In this document: positions 1 through 10,028 of the stretch, piece after piece
Layout: each line of letters starts with the position of its first letter
Position numbering within the stretch: position 1 is the first letter of the stretch
Origin: Sphingomonas sp. Leaf10
GTDB lineage: Bacteria; Pseudomonadota; Alphaproteobacteria; Sphingomonadales; Sphingomonadaceae
Direction of reading: 5' to 3'
NCBI RefSeq assembly: GCF_001421245.1
Contig: NZ_LMKE01000034.1
Span: forward strand, 148,203 to 189,531
DNA length: 41,329 bases
The notes under the pieces: generated by a model
Databases searched by the model: none
What the model saw: the letters and a program-made list of their open reading frames with translations, nothing else
Told to the model about the DNA's origin: nothing
Translations under genes and position numbers: made by a program

Positions 1-1
1 A

Positions 2-439
2 GCCGCAGTCGCCGGCGTCGATGCCAATGACGTGAAGGACGCCGCGCGGGACGTGCGCAGCGAAGCCGCAGCCTATCTGTCGGACGCGCCCAATGATCCG
101 GCGCAGATGACCCCGGAACAGGCCCAGACCGAGATCGCCAAGCAGCTCCCCGCCCTCGCCCGCGGCGGTGCCGAGGGTCAGCAGGCCGAAAGCCGCATCG
201 TCGACATCGTCGCTGCGCAGCGCAAGATCAGCCGTCCCGAGGCGCAGGCACAGGTCACCCGCGCCAAGCAGCAATTCGTCCAGACCAAGAACGAAGCGGT
301 CGCCACCGCCAAGTCGGCCACCGACAAGGCAGCCGGCGCGGCAGCGGGCACTTCGTTCGTCCTCGTGCTCGCGCTGTTGATCGGTGCGGCCGCGGCAGGT
401 TTCGGTGCAACCACGGCGGCACATCGTAAGTTGCGCTGA
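2..439 (+). CDS. C-terminal part of a putative membrane protein (5' end cut by window)
   Basis: The frame is open from base 2, with no start needed before the window edge, so this is the last ~145 codons of a longer gene ending at TGA 437-439. The visible part is a polar, Ala/Gln/Lys-rich helical stretch (about residues 10-110, likely coiled-coil-like), followed by one hydrophobic helix (LVLALLIGAAAAGFGA) and a short basic tail (AAHRKLR). This suggests a C-terminal membrane anchor with a cytoplasmic positive end. Large sphingomonad and rhizobial 'PhnA-like' membrane proteins have a similar layout of an Ala-rich linker and a last TM helix, but the conserved part is outside the window, so I do not assign a function. 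A GTG at 32 could serve as an internal start but has no clear ribosome-binding site. Confidence 0.6.
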   Translation, partial: AAVAGVDANDVKDAARDVRSEAAAYLSDAPNDPAQMTPEQAQTEIAKQLPALARGGAEGQQAESRIVDIVAAQRKISRPEAQAQVTRAKQQFVQTKNEAVATAKSATDKAAGAAAGTSFVLVLALLIGAAAAGFGATTAAHRKLR

Positions 440-445
440 GTGTAG

Positions 446-475
446 GTGGCGGGTCGGCGTATCTCGGCCCGCCAC
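446..475 (+). terminator. Hairpin, possible terminator after the first gene
   Basis: Perfect 8-bp arms GTGGCGGG (446-453) and CCCGCCAC (468-475) lie 6 bases after the stop codon at 439. There is no immediate T-run (the nearest Ts are at 483-486), so intrinsic termination is only possible, not shown. Confidence 0.35.
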
Positions 476-505
476 AATCCGGTTTTACAACGAAGGAGAA
501 TTATC

Positions 506-646
506 ATGACCCGCAAGATCGGTCTCGTCGTCGCCCTCGCCGCCACCGTCACGCTCGGCGCGTGCAACACGGTGAACGGCGCCGGCAAGGACCTGAAGTC
601 GGCCGGATCGGCCATCGAGGGTGCCTCGGGCACGGACAAGAAGTAA
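506..646 (+). CDS. Entericidin A/B-family small lipoprotein
   Basis: A 46-residue protein with a basic N-terminus (MTRK), a hydrophobic signal segment and a lipobox ending TLGAC, so the predicted lipidated cysteine is Cys20. The mature ~27 residues (NTVNGAGKDL.. to ..GTDKK) are small, Gly/Ala/Lys-rich and match the entericidin pattern (N-T-x-x-G-x-G-x-D-x), a family of tiny membrane lipoproteins linked to the EcnA/EcnB antidote/toxin pair of enterobacteria. In alphaproteobacteria they are usually single genes of unknown physiological role. The start is ATG 506, chosen because AAGGAGA at 493-499 is a strong Shine-Dalgarno at good spacing. A more upstream in-frame start at 446 would put 20 non-signal residues before the signal peptide. 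A strong terminator follows at 656, so it is probably monocistronic. Confidence 0.85.
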   Translation: MTRKIGLVVALAATVTLGACNTVNGAGKDLKSAGSAIEGASGTDKK

Positions 647-655
647 GTCCGGCGA

Positions 656-686
656 CGGGCGGGGTGATAAGCGCCCCGCCCGCTTT
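656..686 (+). terminator. Rho-independent terminator after the entericidin gene
   Basis: Perfect inverted arms CGGGCGGGG (656-664) and CCCCGCCCG (674-682), with a 9-nt loop, are followed by CTTT. It sits 10 bases after the lipoprotein stop codon and before the helicase gene. Confidence 0.75.
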
Positions 687-720
687 GCAGTCGCGCGGCC
701 GCGATCCTACATCGTTGGTC

Positions 721-3129
721 GTGCGAGACCTTCCCACTCCCCTGTCCGACTGGTTCGCCGCACGCGGCTGGACGCCTCGCCGCCATCAACTCGACATGCT
801 CGAACAGGCGCGGTCCGGACGTCATGCCCTGCTGGTCGCCGCGACCGGCGCGGGCAAGACGCTGTCGGGTTTCCTGCCGACGCTGGTCGACCTGATCGAA
901 CGCCCCCGCGACGGGCTGCACACCCTGTATATCTCGCCGCTCAAGGCACTGGCGGTCGACGTGCAACGCAACCTGCTGACCCCGATCGCCGAGATGGATT
1001 TGCCGATCCGGGTCGAGACGCGCACCGGCGACACACCGTCCGACCGCAAGGCGCGGCAGCGGGCCAAGCCGCCGCACATCCTGCTGACCACGCCCGAATC
1101 GCTCAGCCTGTTGCTGTCCTATCCCGACAGCGACAAACTGTTCGCGTCGCTGTCGACGATCGTCATCGACGAGGTCCACGCCTTTGCCACCGACAAGCGC
1201 GGCGACCTGTTGTCGCTGTGCCTGACCCGGTTGCAGAAATTCGCGCCCGCCCTGCGCCGGGTCGCGCTGTCGGCTACCGTAGCCGACCCCGATGGCTATC
1301 GCGCCTGGCTGGCTCCCGATGGCGATATCGATGCGGTGGCGGCGGTGCAGGGCGAGGCCGGCGCCGACCCCGATATCCGCATCCTGCTGCCACAGGAACG
1401 CATCCCGTGGTCGGGCCATTCGGGTCGCTATGCCGCCGAACAGGTGATGCGCGAAATCCGTGCCCACCGCACCACCATCGTCTTCTGCAACACCCGCAGC
1501 CTGGCCGAGCTGATCTTTCAGGACTTGTGGAAGGCGAATGACGACCAGTTGCCGATTGGCGTCCATCATGGCAGCCTCGACCGCGAGGCGCGGCGCAAGG
1601 TCGAACAGGCGATGGCCGACGGCAGGTTGCGCGCGCTGGTCGCGACGGCCAGCCTCGATCTGGGCGTCGATTGGGGCGATGTCGATTGCGTGATCCAGAT
1701 GGGCGCGCCCAAGGGGTCATCGCGCCTGCTCCAGCGGATCGGTCGCGCCAACCACCGGCTCGATGAATCGTCGAAGGCGCTGCTGGTGCCGGGCAACCGC
1801 TTCGAATTTCTGGAGGCGCAGGCGGCGCTCGACGCGGTCGATGCCGGCGAACTCGACCGCGATATCTTCCGCCCCGGCACGCTCGACGTGCTGGCGCAGC
1901 ATCTGATGGGCTGCGCCTGTGCCGAACCGTTCGACGCTGCCGAAATGCTCGACGAAGTGCGCGGCGCCCTGCCCTATTCGGCGCTCGACAGCGACACGTT
2001 CGACCGCGTGCTGCATTACATTGCGGAGGGCGGTTATGCGCTGAAGGCGTACGACAAGTTCAAGCGGCTGCGGCTGGGTGCCGATGGCCGCTGGACGGTG
2101 ACCAAGCCCGCATTTGTTGCGCAACATCGGTTGAACGCCGGGATCATCGTCGATGCCCCGACCCTCGACGTGCGGTTCAGGAACGGGCGGCGGCTGGGCA
2201 CGGTCGAGGAATATTTCGCCTCGACCCTGTCGCCGGGCGATACCTTCTTCTTCTCGGGGCTGAGCCTCGAGGTCGAGAAGATCGAGCTGACCGATCTGGT
2301 CGTGCGCGCGACCACCAAGCCCGCGCGCATCCCCAAATATGGCGGCACGCGCATGGCGCTGTCGACCAACCTCGCCGACCGGGTGCGCGGCTTCCTTGCC
2401 GATGCCGGGGAATGGCACCGTTTCCCCGACGACGTCCGCGAATGGCTGGAGATCCAGGCGCGGCGATCGGTGCTGCCGCGCGCGGGCGAGCTGCTGGTCG
2501 AAACCTTTCCGCATGACGGGCGGCATTACATGGTCGCCTACAGCTTCGAAGGATGGAACGCGCACCAGTCGCTGGGGATGCTGGTGACGCGACGGATGGA
2601 GGCGCTGGGGCTGAACCCGATCGGTTTCGTATCGAACGACTATGCGCTCGCCTGCTATGCGCTCGAACCGATCACCGACCCGCATGCGTTGTTCTCGCCC
2701 GACATTCTCGAACATGAGTTCGTCGACTGGGTACAGGGGTCTGCGCTGCTCAAACGCGCCTTTCGCGAAGTTGCGGTGATCGGCGGCCTCGTCGAACGCC
2801 AGCATCCCGGCAAGCGCAAGACCGGCAAGCAGGTCACCTTCTCGACCGACCTCATCTATGACGTGCTACGCAAATACGAACCCGGCCATTTGCTGTTGCA
2901 GGCGGCATGGGAGGATGCGCGGGCGCGGATGACCGACGTCGGCCGTTTGGCGACGCTGCTGGAAACCGCGCAGGCCCGGATGCGGCATGTGACGCTGGAA
3001 CGGGTCAGCCCGCTGGCGGTGCCGGTACTGGTCCTGATCGGCCGCGAACGGGTGACGCAGGGGTCGGCCGACGACGCGCTGCTGGTCGAGGCGGAAGCGC
3101 TGGCCGCTCAGGCGATGGCGCTGGATTGA
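721..3129 (+). CDS. Lhr-type DEXH helicase (ligase-associated DNA damage response helicase)
   Basis: An 802-residue superfamily-2 helicase. Motifs seen: Walker A ATGAGKT at residues 41-47, DEVH box at 150-153, SAT (motif III) at 184-186, and QRIGRANHR (motif VI) starting near residue 338. After the two RecA-like domains (about 1-380) comes the long winged-helix and Lhr-core region typical of the Lhr family. The length (~800 aa rather than ~1500) and the divergent motif VI fit the 'ligase-associated' subfamily (TIGR04121 type), which in many bacteria is linked to an ATP-dependent DNA ligase, an Mbl-fold exonuclease and a PdeM-type phosphoesterase for DNA repair. None of those partners is in this window. 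The gene is flanked by a terminator and a repeat island, so it appears solitary here. Start: GTG 721 (or TTG 715). The frame is open further upstream, but that part overlaps the entericidin gene and its terminator. No strong Shine-Dalgarno is seen. Confidence 0.9.
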   Translation: MRDLPTPLSDWFAARGWTPRRHQLDMLEQARSGRHALLVAATGAGKTLSGFLPTLVDLIERPRDGLHTLYISPLKALAVDVQRNLLTPIAEMDLPIRVETRTGDTPSDRKARQRAKPPHILLTTPESLSLLLSYPDSDKLFASLSTIVIDEVHAFATDKRGDLLSLCLTRLQKFAPALRRVALSATVADPDGYRAWLAPDGDIDAVAAVQGEAGADPDIRILLPQERIPWSGHSGRYAAEQVMREIRAHRTTIVFCNTRSLAELIFQDLWKANDDQLPIGVHHGSLDREARRKVEQAMADGRLRALVATASLDLGVDWGDVDCVIQMGAPKGSSRLLQRIGRANHRLDESSKALLVPGNRFEFLEAQAALDAVDAGELDRDIFRPGTLDVLAQHLMGCACAEPFDAAEMLDEVRGALPYSALDSDTFDRVLHYIAEGGYALKAYDKFKRLRLGADGRWTVTKPAFVAQHRLNAGIIVDAPTLDVRFRNGRRLGTVEEYFASTLSPGDTFFFSGLSLEVEKIELTDLVVRATTKPARIPKYGGTRMALSTNLADRVRGFLADAGEWHRFPDDVREWLEIQARRSVLPRAGELLVETFPHDGRHYMVAYSFEGWNAHQSLGMLVTRRMEALGLNPIGFVSNDYALACYALEPITDPHALFSPDILEHEFVDWVQGSALLKRAFREVAVIGGLVERQHPGKRKTGKQVTFSTDLIYDVLRKYEPGHLLLQAAWEDARARMTDVGRLATLLETAQARMRHVTLERVSPLAVPVLVLIGRERVTQGSADDALLVEAEALAAQAMALD

Positions 3130-3189
3130 AGGGGCCGGTTCGCTTCCACCCCCTGTCCCGGCTTTTGTTTCCTACCCCGCTCTCTTAGG

Positions 3190-3369
3190 GCCGATCGACA
3201 TTCAATTACCCGGACGCGGGACGACTGCTCTATCTGCTATCGTCACTCCCGCGAAGGCGGGAGTCCATATGCGTCGGCGTCGCGATTCCGGCCGAAACGT
3301 CAGCGGTTATGGATTCCCGCCTGCACGGGAATGACGAAAATTCGCGATCGTCGCCGAATGTCGATCGGC
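3190..3369. repeat. Composite palindromic repeat with perfect 14-bp terminal inverted repeats
   Basis: GCCGATCGACATTC (3190-3203) and its exact reverse complement GAATGTCGATCGGC (3356-3369) bound a 180-bp segment. Inside is a 96-bp pair of opposed REP-like hairpins running from CGTCACTCCCGC at 3241 to GGGAATGACG at 3336. Each hairpin is of the CTCCCGC-gaag-GCGGGAG or TTCCCGC..GGGAA type, with CGTCA at one outer end and TGACG at the other. The same paired architecture recurs at 14210-14304. There is no coding potential. It begins 60 bp past the helicase stop. Confidence 0.75.
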
Positions 3370-3380
3370 TCTAGTTCATT

Positions 3381-3501
3381 CCGTTCGCTTCGAGCGCAGG
3401 TTCGAGCCTGTCGAGAACCGTAGTCGAGAAGGGGTTGCCCCAAGCGACCCAGTTCTCGACGGACGCTTCTCGACAAGCTCGAAGCTGCTCGAACCGAACG
3501 G
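3381..3501. repeat. Long imperfect palindromic repeat
   Basis: Outer arms CCGTTCGCTTCGAGC (3381-3395) and GCTCGAACCGAACGG (3487-3501) are inverted with 14 of 15 matches. Inner segments are also rich in opposed TTCGAG/CTCGAA and GTCGAGAA/TTCTCGAC pieces, so the whole ~120 bp can fold as one structure. This resembles dispersed sphingomonad intergenic repeats. No open reading frame in it looks real. Confidence 0.65.
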
Positions 3502-3513
3502 AGAAGGAAACGG

Positions 3514-3541
3514 CCGTATCCCCGCGCAGGCGGGGATACGG
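3514..3541. repeat. Perfect 12-bp hairpin downstream of gyrB
   Basis: CCGTATCCCCGC (3514-3525), loop GCAG, GCGGGGATACGG (3530-3541): a perfect 12-bp stem of the same 'CCCGC-loop-GCGGG' type as the REP hairpins at 3241 and 14210. It lies 35 bp beyond the gyrB stop codon and may help terminate gyrB, but no U-run follows. Confidence 0.6.
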
Positions 3542-3575
3542 ATAGCGAGCGGGGCAACCCGCCCGCCATGCCACA

Positions 3576-6074
<2,499 letters not shown>

Positions 6075-6235
6075 CTAAAGCAAAACCCGCACGTGCGGCG
6101 CGACCGCTCCGGCCCGATACTGAACGGCAGCTAACAGGCGCATTCAGTATCCGCTCAAGCGAATCGGAGCATACCCCAAATCACAGACGGACTTCCCCAA
6201 CGGGAACCGTCACCAGATTTTGAGGGAGAAGAACC

Positions 6236-6604
6236 ATGTTCAAGAAGCTCACGCTCGCTGCCGCCGCCCTTGCCACGGTCGCCACCGCCGCCGCCCCCAC
6301 CGCCGCATCGGCGCAGAGCTGGCGCGGGGACCGCTATGAGCGGGACTATCGTGACGGCCGCAGCTACCGCGAATATCGCGGTGACCGGGGTTACTACAAC
6401 AACCGCTACGTCAACCGTCGCGGCGAGCGTTGCGAGAATGGCGACGGCGGCACGGTGATCGGCGCGATCGCCGGCGGCCTGCTCGGCAACCAGGTCGGTG
6501 GCAATGGCAACCGCCTGCTCGGCACCATCCTGGGTGGCGGCGTGGGTGCCCTGGCCGGCCGCGCGATCGATAAGGCGGACGCTCCGCGCTACTGCCGCCG
6601 CTAA
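6236..6604 (+). CDS. Exported glycine-zipper 2TM-domain protein
   Basis: A 122-residue protein. Residues 1-26 form a signal peptide (MFKKL start, Ala-rich core, cleavage after ASA before Gln27). Residues 28-65 are very rich in Arg/Tyr/Asp (repeated RDYRDGR/YREYRGDR-type pieces) and probably disordered. Residues 72-112 carry two Gly-rich hydrophobic segments (TVIGAIAGGLLGNQVGG and LLGTILGGGVGALAG), the glycine-zipper 2TM pattern of the Rickettsia 17-kDa surface antigen family. Two cysteines (Cys66 and Cys120) flank the zipper. It probably sits in or at the outer membrane or periplasm, but the role is unknown. The start is supported by GAGGGAGAAG about 6 bases upstream. A terminator follows at 6647, so it is a single-gene unit, divergent from gyrB across 191 bp. 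Confidence 0.85.
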   Translation: MFKKLTLAAAALATVATAAAPTAASAQSWRGDRYERDYRDGRSYREYRGDRGYYNNRYVNRRGERCENGDGGTVIGAIAGGLLGNQVGGNGNRLLGTILGGGVGALAGRAIDKADAPRYCRR

Positions 6605-6646
6605 CGGCTTTCCCGACCCCCGGTGGCGTAACGGGGTCAGGGAATG

Positions 6647-6682
6647 GAGCCGGTCCTTCCGATAGAGGGGCCGGCTCTTCTT
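6647..6682 (+). terminator. Rho-independent terminator after the glycine-zipper gene
   Basis: Stem GAGCCGGTCC (6647-6656) pairs with GGGCCGGCTC (6668-6677), with one G-T wobble and an ~11-nt loop, followed by TTCTT. It is located 43 bp after the stop codon. Confidence 0.75.
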
Positions 6683-6690
6683 GTGCCCAT

Positions 6691-6725
6691 GACGAAAGGG
6701 AGGCCCGCATCGCTGCGGACCTCCC
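6691..6725 (-). terminator. Rho-independent terminator for the TonB receptor gene
   Basis: Arms GGGAGG-c-CCGC (6698-6708) and GCGG-a-CCTCCC (6715-6725) form a 10-bp stem with one internal mismatch and a 6-nt loop. Read on the minus strand it is followed by TTTCGTC. It lies 25 bp past the receptor stop codon and forms a back-to-back pair with the plus-strand terminator at 6647. Confidence 0.65.
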
Positions 6726-6749
6726 CTTGTCGTTGCGCTTCGTCGGCGA

Positions 6750-9700
6750 TCAGTCGCCGAAGCGGAAGCGAAGGCCCACGCCATAGTAGCGACCTTCGTC
6801 GCGCACATCGATCGGCGACGAACGTCCCGGCTGGAAGTTCACATAGTTGCGGAACGGCCGCGCCAGGATGTTGCCGATATCGGCACTGACGGTCAGGTTC
6901 TTGTTCAGGTCATAGCTGACGCCGGCGTCCAGACGATCACGGGCATAGGTCGACTCACCCGAATACTGGAAGCCGCTCAGCTGGTCGGTGTTGTACCGGT
7001 TCACCCAGTCCGAACGTCGATTGTACGAAATACGCGCAACCAAACCCGATTTTTCATAGAACAGGGCGGCGTTGTACGTCCATTTCGACAGGCCCGGAAT
7101 GGTCAGATACGCACCCTCACCGTCGAACGTGTCGGTGTTCGGGTTGTATCCGTTGGGGTAACGGCTCTTGCCCGTCAGGTAGCTGACGTTGCCGGAGACA
7201 CCGAAGCCGCTGAGCGCGCCCGGCAGGAAGTCGAAAAAGGTCTGGAAATTGGCTTCCGCGCCCTGAATGTTCGCGTCGCCGGCATTGATCGGGCTAGACA
7301 ACGACAGGATGCCATATTGCGGATCGTTGCGGAACCGCTGAACCCAGGTCGTAAACCCGAAAATGTCGCGCTGGAATACCGAGGCGCTGACATAGCCCGT
7401 TTTCGAGAAATACCATTCGAGGCTGATATCGTAATTGGTCGACGTGAACGGGCGAAGCGAAGGATTGCCCTGCGACCCGCTATAGTTCGGGTAAATCCGG
7501 CCCGGAATCCGGCAGCTGGTGGTATCGGTCGGGTTATAGTTGGGTGCGGTCGGTTCGAGGCACGGCTGATAGATGACCGGCTGGATGTTAAGCGCCGGGT
7601 TCAGGTCGCCGAAATTCGGCTTGGTCCGGGTCTTGGTATAGCCGAGACGAAGCTGCAGTTCGGGCGTGAATTTGATCCGGGCACTGACGTTGGGCAGGAT
7701 ATCGAGATAGTCCTGCTTCTCGGTCCGTTCCGACAGCGATCGCGTGCAGGTGTCATCGCGCGGATCGGCCGGCGTACCACCATTGTTCAACGTACAGATG
7801 TTCGACACGCCGAAGCTGGTGCCGTTGGTCATCACCGCGCGAACGCCGATGACGCCGTCGATTTCCATTCCGCCCAGCGCGAAGTTATACTTGCCCTGCG
7901 CATAGGCCGCATAGGTGCTTTCATCGGCCTGCCAGCCCGAGGTCGTCGGCGGCTGCACCGTCTCGGTGCTCCATTCGGCCAGCCGGTCCTTATATCCCTG
8001 ATCGTTCGGGAAACGGGCGACAAGCTGGGCGAGCGTATCGTAGCTCAGCTTGCGCAGCGCAGCACGGTTTTCATAGATGCCGGCGCGCGGCGGCTGAAGG
8101 TAGGAGACGAAACCCTGCGCACTGCCGCGGAACGGATCGATCGTCTTCGCCAATTCGCCGATCGGCAGCGACGCATAGGGGATCATCGCCGCCGACAATT
8201 CGGCATAGCGTGCGCCGTCGGTCGTGCGTTCGCTATGATGCTTGGTCGCGCGCAGGCCGAACTGGAGTTTCGGCAGGACCGCCCAGTCGGTGTCGAGGGC
8301 GAGGTCGCCGCGCCACTGCCAGTCGTCGCCCTTCACGTCATAGGTGGCTTCATAATAGCCACGGAACATGTAGTTGGCGGGATTGAACGGATCCCAGCTC
8401 GGGAAGTTGAACGCGACGCCGCCGTCCCGATTGAAGTCGACATCGACCGACTTCGCACCGATCGTGCGGAAATCGAGGCTGTAATTGTCTCGGTTGTAGC
8501 GGCTCCAGCTATAGGCGAGATCGGTCGACAGCGTCGCGCGATCGGTCTGCCAGCGCGCACCGGTCGCGATCTGATAGGTGTTGGTCTGGTCCTGCGTCGT
8601 GTTGCGATACCCCTGCGGCTCGGAACCCGATGTCTTCGACAGCGACACCGCCTGCGGTACCGTCGTCACGTCATAGGGCGGTTCCTTGCCCGGCAGCAGC
8701 TTGATGTTGCCATAGGACTGCCCGTCCATCAGCACGACATTGGTGAACACCGGCGGCGTCGAATTCGGACCCCATTGCTCCAGCGGCACGTCGAAATTGT
8801 CGGCATAACCGCGGCCGCGATAGCCCTGGTAGATCCCCTCGACATAGATTTCGGTGTCGGGATTCGGCTTGTATTGCAGCGAGAAATTGCCCGACGGGCG
8901 ATAGCGTTTGCCGCCGTCATTGTAGAGGCCGACATTGTTCGGGAAGAAGAACAGGCCATTGGCGTTGCCGTTCGCGAAATTGTCGCGAACCTTGGCACCC
9001 TGCACGCCGAAGTCGGAGTAGCGCGAATCGCGCACCCAGCTCGCATTGTAGCGGACGCCGTTATAATATTGCGATTGCGCGAAGGTCGCGTTGACCAACA
9101 GGCCCATTTCGCCATCGCCGACCTTCCAGCGGTCCGACACCAGCACGTTGCCGCCCGGATCGTACTTGCGACTCTGGTCGTTGTACGTGCCGCGGAAACC
9201 ACCGGCGATCACGCGCCCGTTGAAGTCGAGCGGGCGACGCGTGCGCACGTTGATCAGACCGGCAAGACCCGGCTCGACCAGATCGGCGGTCCCGGACTTG
9301 TAGACTTCCATGCTGGCGATCGCCTGTGCCGGGAAATCCTGCAACTGCACGCGACGCAATTCTGCGGTAAACAGTTCGCGGCCGTTATACGAGGTCGCAA
9401 CGTCGGGCAAACCACGGATGAGGACGCCGTTCACTTCGTCGCTGAACCGGGTAACCTGCACACCGGCGATGCGCGCAAGGCTTTCGGCGGCGGTATAGTC
9501 GGGCAGCTTGCCGATATCGTCGGCGACGATCACGTCGATGATCGAATCCGAATTGCGCTTGATCGCCTGCGAACTGGCAAGGCTGCGGCGCAGACCGCGG
9601 ACCAGGATTTCGGACTGTTCGTCGTCCTTCTTGGTGGCGTCCGGCACTTCGACCGTTTCGCCGGCATCGGCTCCGACCGGCTTTTCGGTCGGCGACACCT

Positions 9701-9773
9701 GAGCGAACGCGGGCGCGGCGGCCAGCATGAACGGCACGACGGCGACAGACGCCATCAGCGTGAAACGACGCAT
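6750..9773 (-). CDS. TonB-dependent outer-membrane receptor (Xanthomonas/Caulobacter type)
   Basis: A 1007-residue outer-membrane transporter. Residues 1-24 are a signal peptide (cleavage AFA-Q25). A TonB-box-like EILVRG is at 55-60. The plug follows with SIIDVIVADDIGKLPDYT, SLARIAGVQV and VLIRGLPDV, the wording typical of the TIGR01782 (TonB-Xanth-Caul) subfamily that imports plant-derived oligosaccharides and other bulky substrates. The remainder is a 22-strand barrel pattern with many aromatic-rich strands. The final strand ends YYGVGLRFRFGD, so two residues follow the usual terminal Phe. The gene is divergent from the halogenase across a 255-bp region containing several LacI-type palindromes, suggesting shared sugar-responsive control. 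No adjacent hydrolase is on its strand, so the substrate is unknown. Start ATG 9773 gives an ideal signal peptide. The upstream GGGGGG tract may act as ribosome-binding site. Confidence 0.93.
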   Translation of the reverse strand: MRRFTLMASVAVVPFMLAAAPAFAQVSPTEKPVGADAGETVEVPDATKKDDEQSEILVRGLRRSLASSQAIKRNSDSIIDVIVADDIGKLPDYTAAESLARIAGVQVTRFSDEVNGVLIRGLPDVATSYNGRELFTAELRRVQLQDFPAQAIASMEVYKSGTADLVEPGLAGLINVRTRRPLDFNGRVIAGGFRGTYNDQSRKYDPGGNVLVSDRWKVGDGEMGLLVNATFAQSQYYNGVRYNASWVRDSRYSDFGVQGAKVRDNFANGNANGLFFFPNNVGLYNDGGKRYRPSGNFSLQYKPNPDTEIYVEGIYQGYRGRGYADNFDVPLEQWGPNSTPPVFTNVVLMDGQSYGNIKLLPGKEPPYDVTTVPQAVSLSKTSGSEPQGYRNTTQDQTNTYQIATGARWQTDRATLSTDLAYSWSRYNRDNYSLDFRTIGAKSVDVDFNRDGGVAFNFPSWDPFNPANYMFRGYYEATYDVKGDDWQWRGDLALDTDWAVLPKLQFGLRATKHHSERTTDGARYAELSAAMIPYASLPIGELAKTIDPFRGSAQGFVSYLQPPRAGIYENRAALRKLSYDTLAQLVARFPNDQGYKDRLAEWSTETVQPPTTSGWQADESTYAAYAQGKYNFALGGMEIDGVIGVRAVMTNGTSFGVSNICTLNNGGTPADPRDDTCTRSLSERTEKQDYLDILPNVSARIKFTPELQLRLGYTKTRTKPNFGDLNPALNIQPVIYQPCLEPTAPNYNPTDTTSCRIPGRIYPNYSGSQGNPSLRPFTSTNYDISLEWYFSKTGYVSASVFQRDIFGFTTWVQRFRNDPQYGILSLSSPINAGDANIQGAEANFQTFFDFLPGALSGFGVSGNVSYLTGKSRYPNGYNPNTDTFDGEGAYLTIPGLSKWTYNAALFYEKSGLVARISYNRRSDWVNRYNTDQLSGFQYSGESTYARDRLDAGVSYDLNKNLTVSADIGNILARPFRNYVNFQPGRSSPIDVRDEGRYYGVGLRFRFGD

Positions 9774-9838
9774 TGATACCCCCCCTGTTCGGTATTCTAT
9801 GTTCTGTATGACAAATGGCTATTACGTATTTGTCCTAC

Positions 9839-9883
9839 TTTCAAGCGCTATTTGTTGCTGTAGCGTTACTGATATCGCTACCA
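9839..9883. promoter_or_regulatory. Cluster of xyl-box-like/LacI-type operator sites upstream of the TonB receptor
   Basis: TGATATCGCTACCA (9870-9883) differs at one position from the site at 28662 (TGATAGCGCTACCA) in front of the other receptor. Immediately beside it are CTGTAGCGTTACT (9858-9870) and an AGCGCT-centred palindrome (CAAGCGCTATTTG, 9842-9854). The last overlaps a possible minus-strand -35, TTGAAA (9844-9839), which is followed 17 bases on by a weak -10 TAGCCA. LacI-family carbohydrate regulators bind such palindromes; binding here is inferred. Confidence 0.55.
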
Positions 9884-9912
9884 ATCGGCGCTACATCCGA
9901 ACCAGGCGGCCA

Positions 9913-9928
9913 CCATCGTTATCGATGG
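9913..9928. promoter_or_regulatory. Perfect palindrome upstream of the halogenase gene
   Basis: CCATCGTTATCGATGG has perfect 6-bp arms with a 4-nt spacer, 100 bp before the halogenase start and 140 bp before the divergent receptor start. It is operator-like, with no known regulator assigned. Confidence 0.35.
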
Positions 9929-10028
9929 CGTACCATATGCCGGGATTGCTCATGATTACCGGCGGAAATGCGGTATCCGGCTCGATGAATATGCGTGATT
10001 CGTTCCGGAACCCGTGACAGAAGAAGTA

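Noticed and set aside
7317..9776. 819-codon plus-strand frame opposite the first TonB receptor
   Set aside because: Shadow of the receptor; Arg/Ile/Val/Gly-rich with no family match and no start signal.
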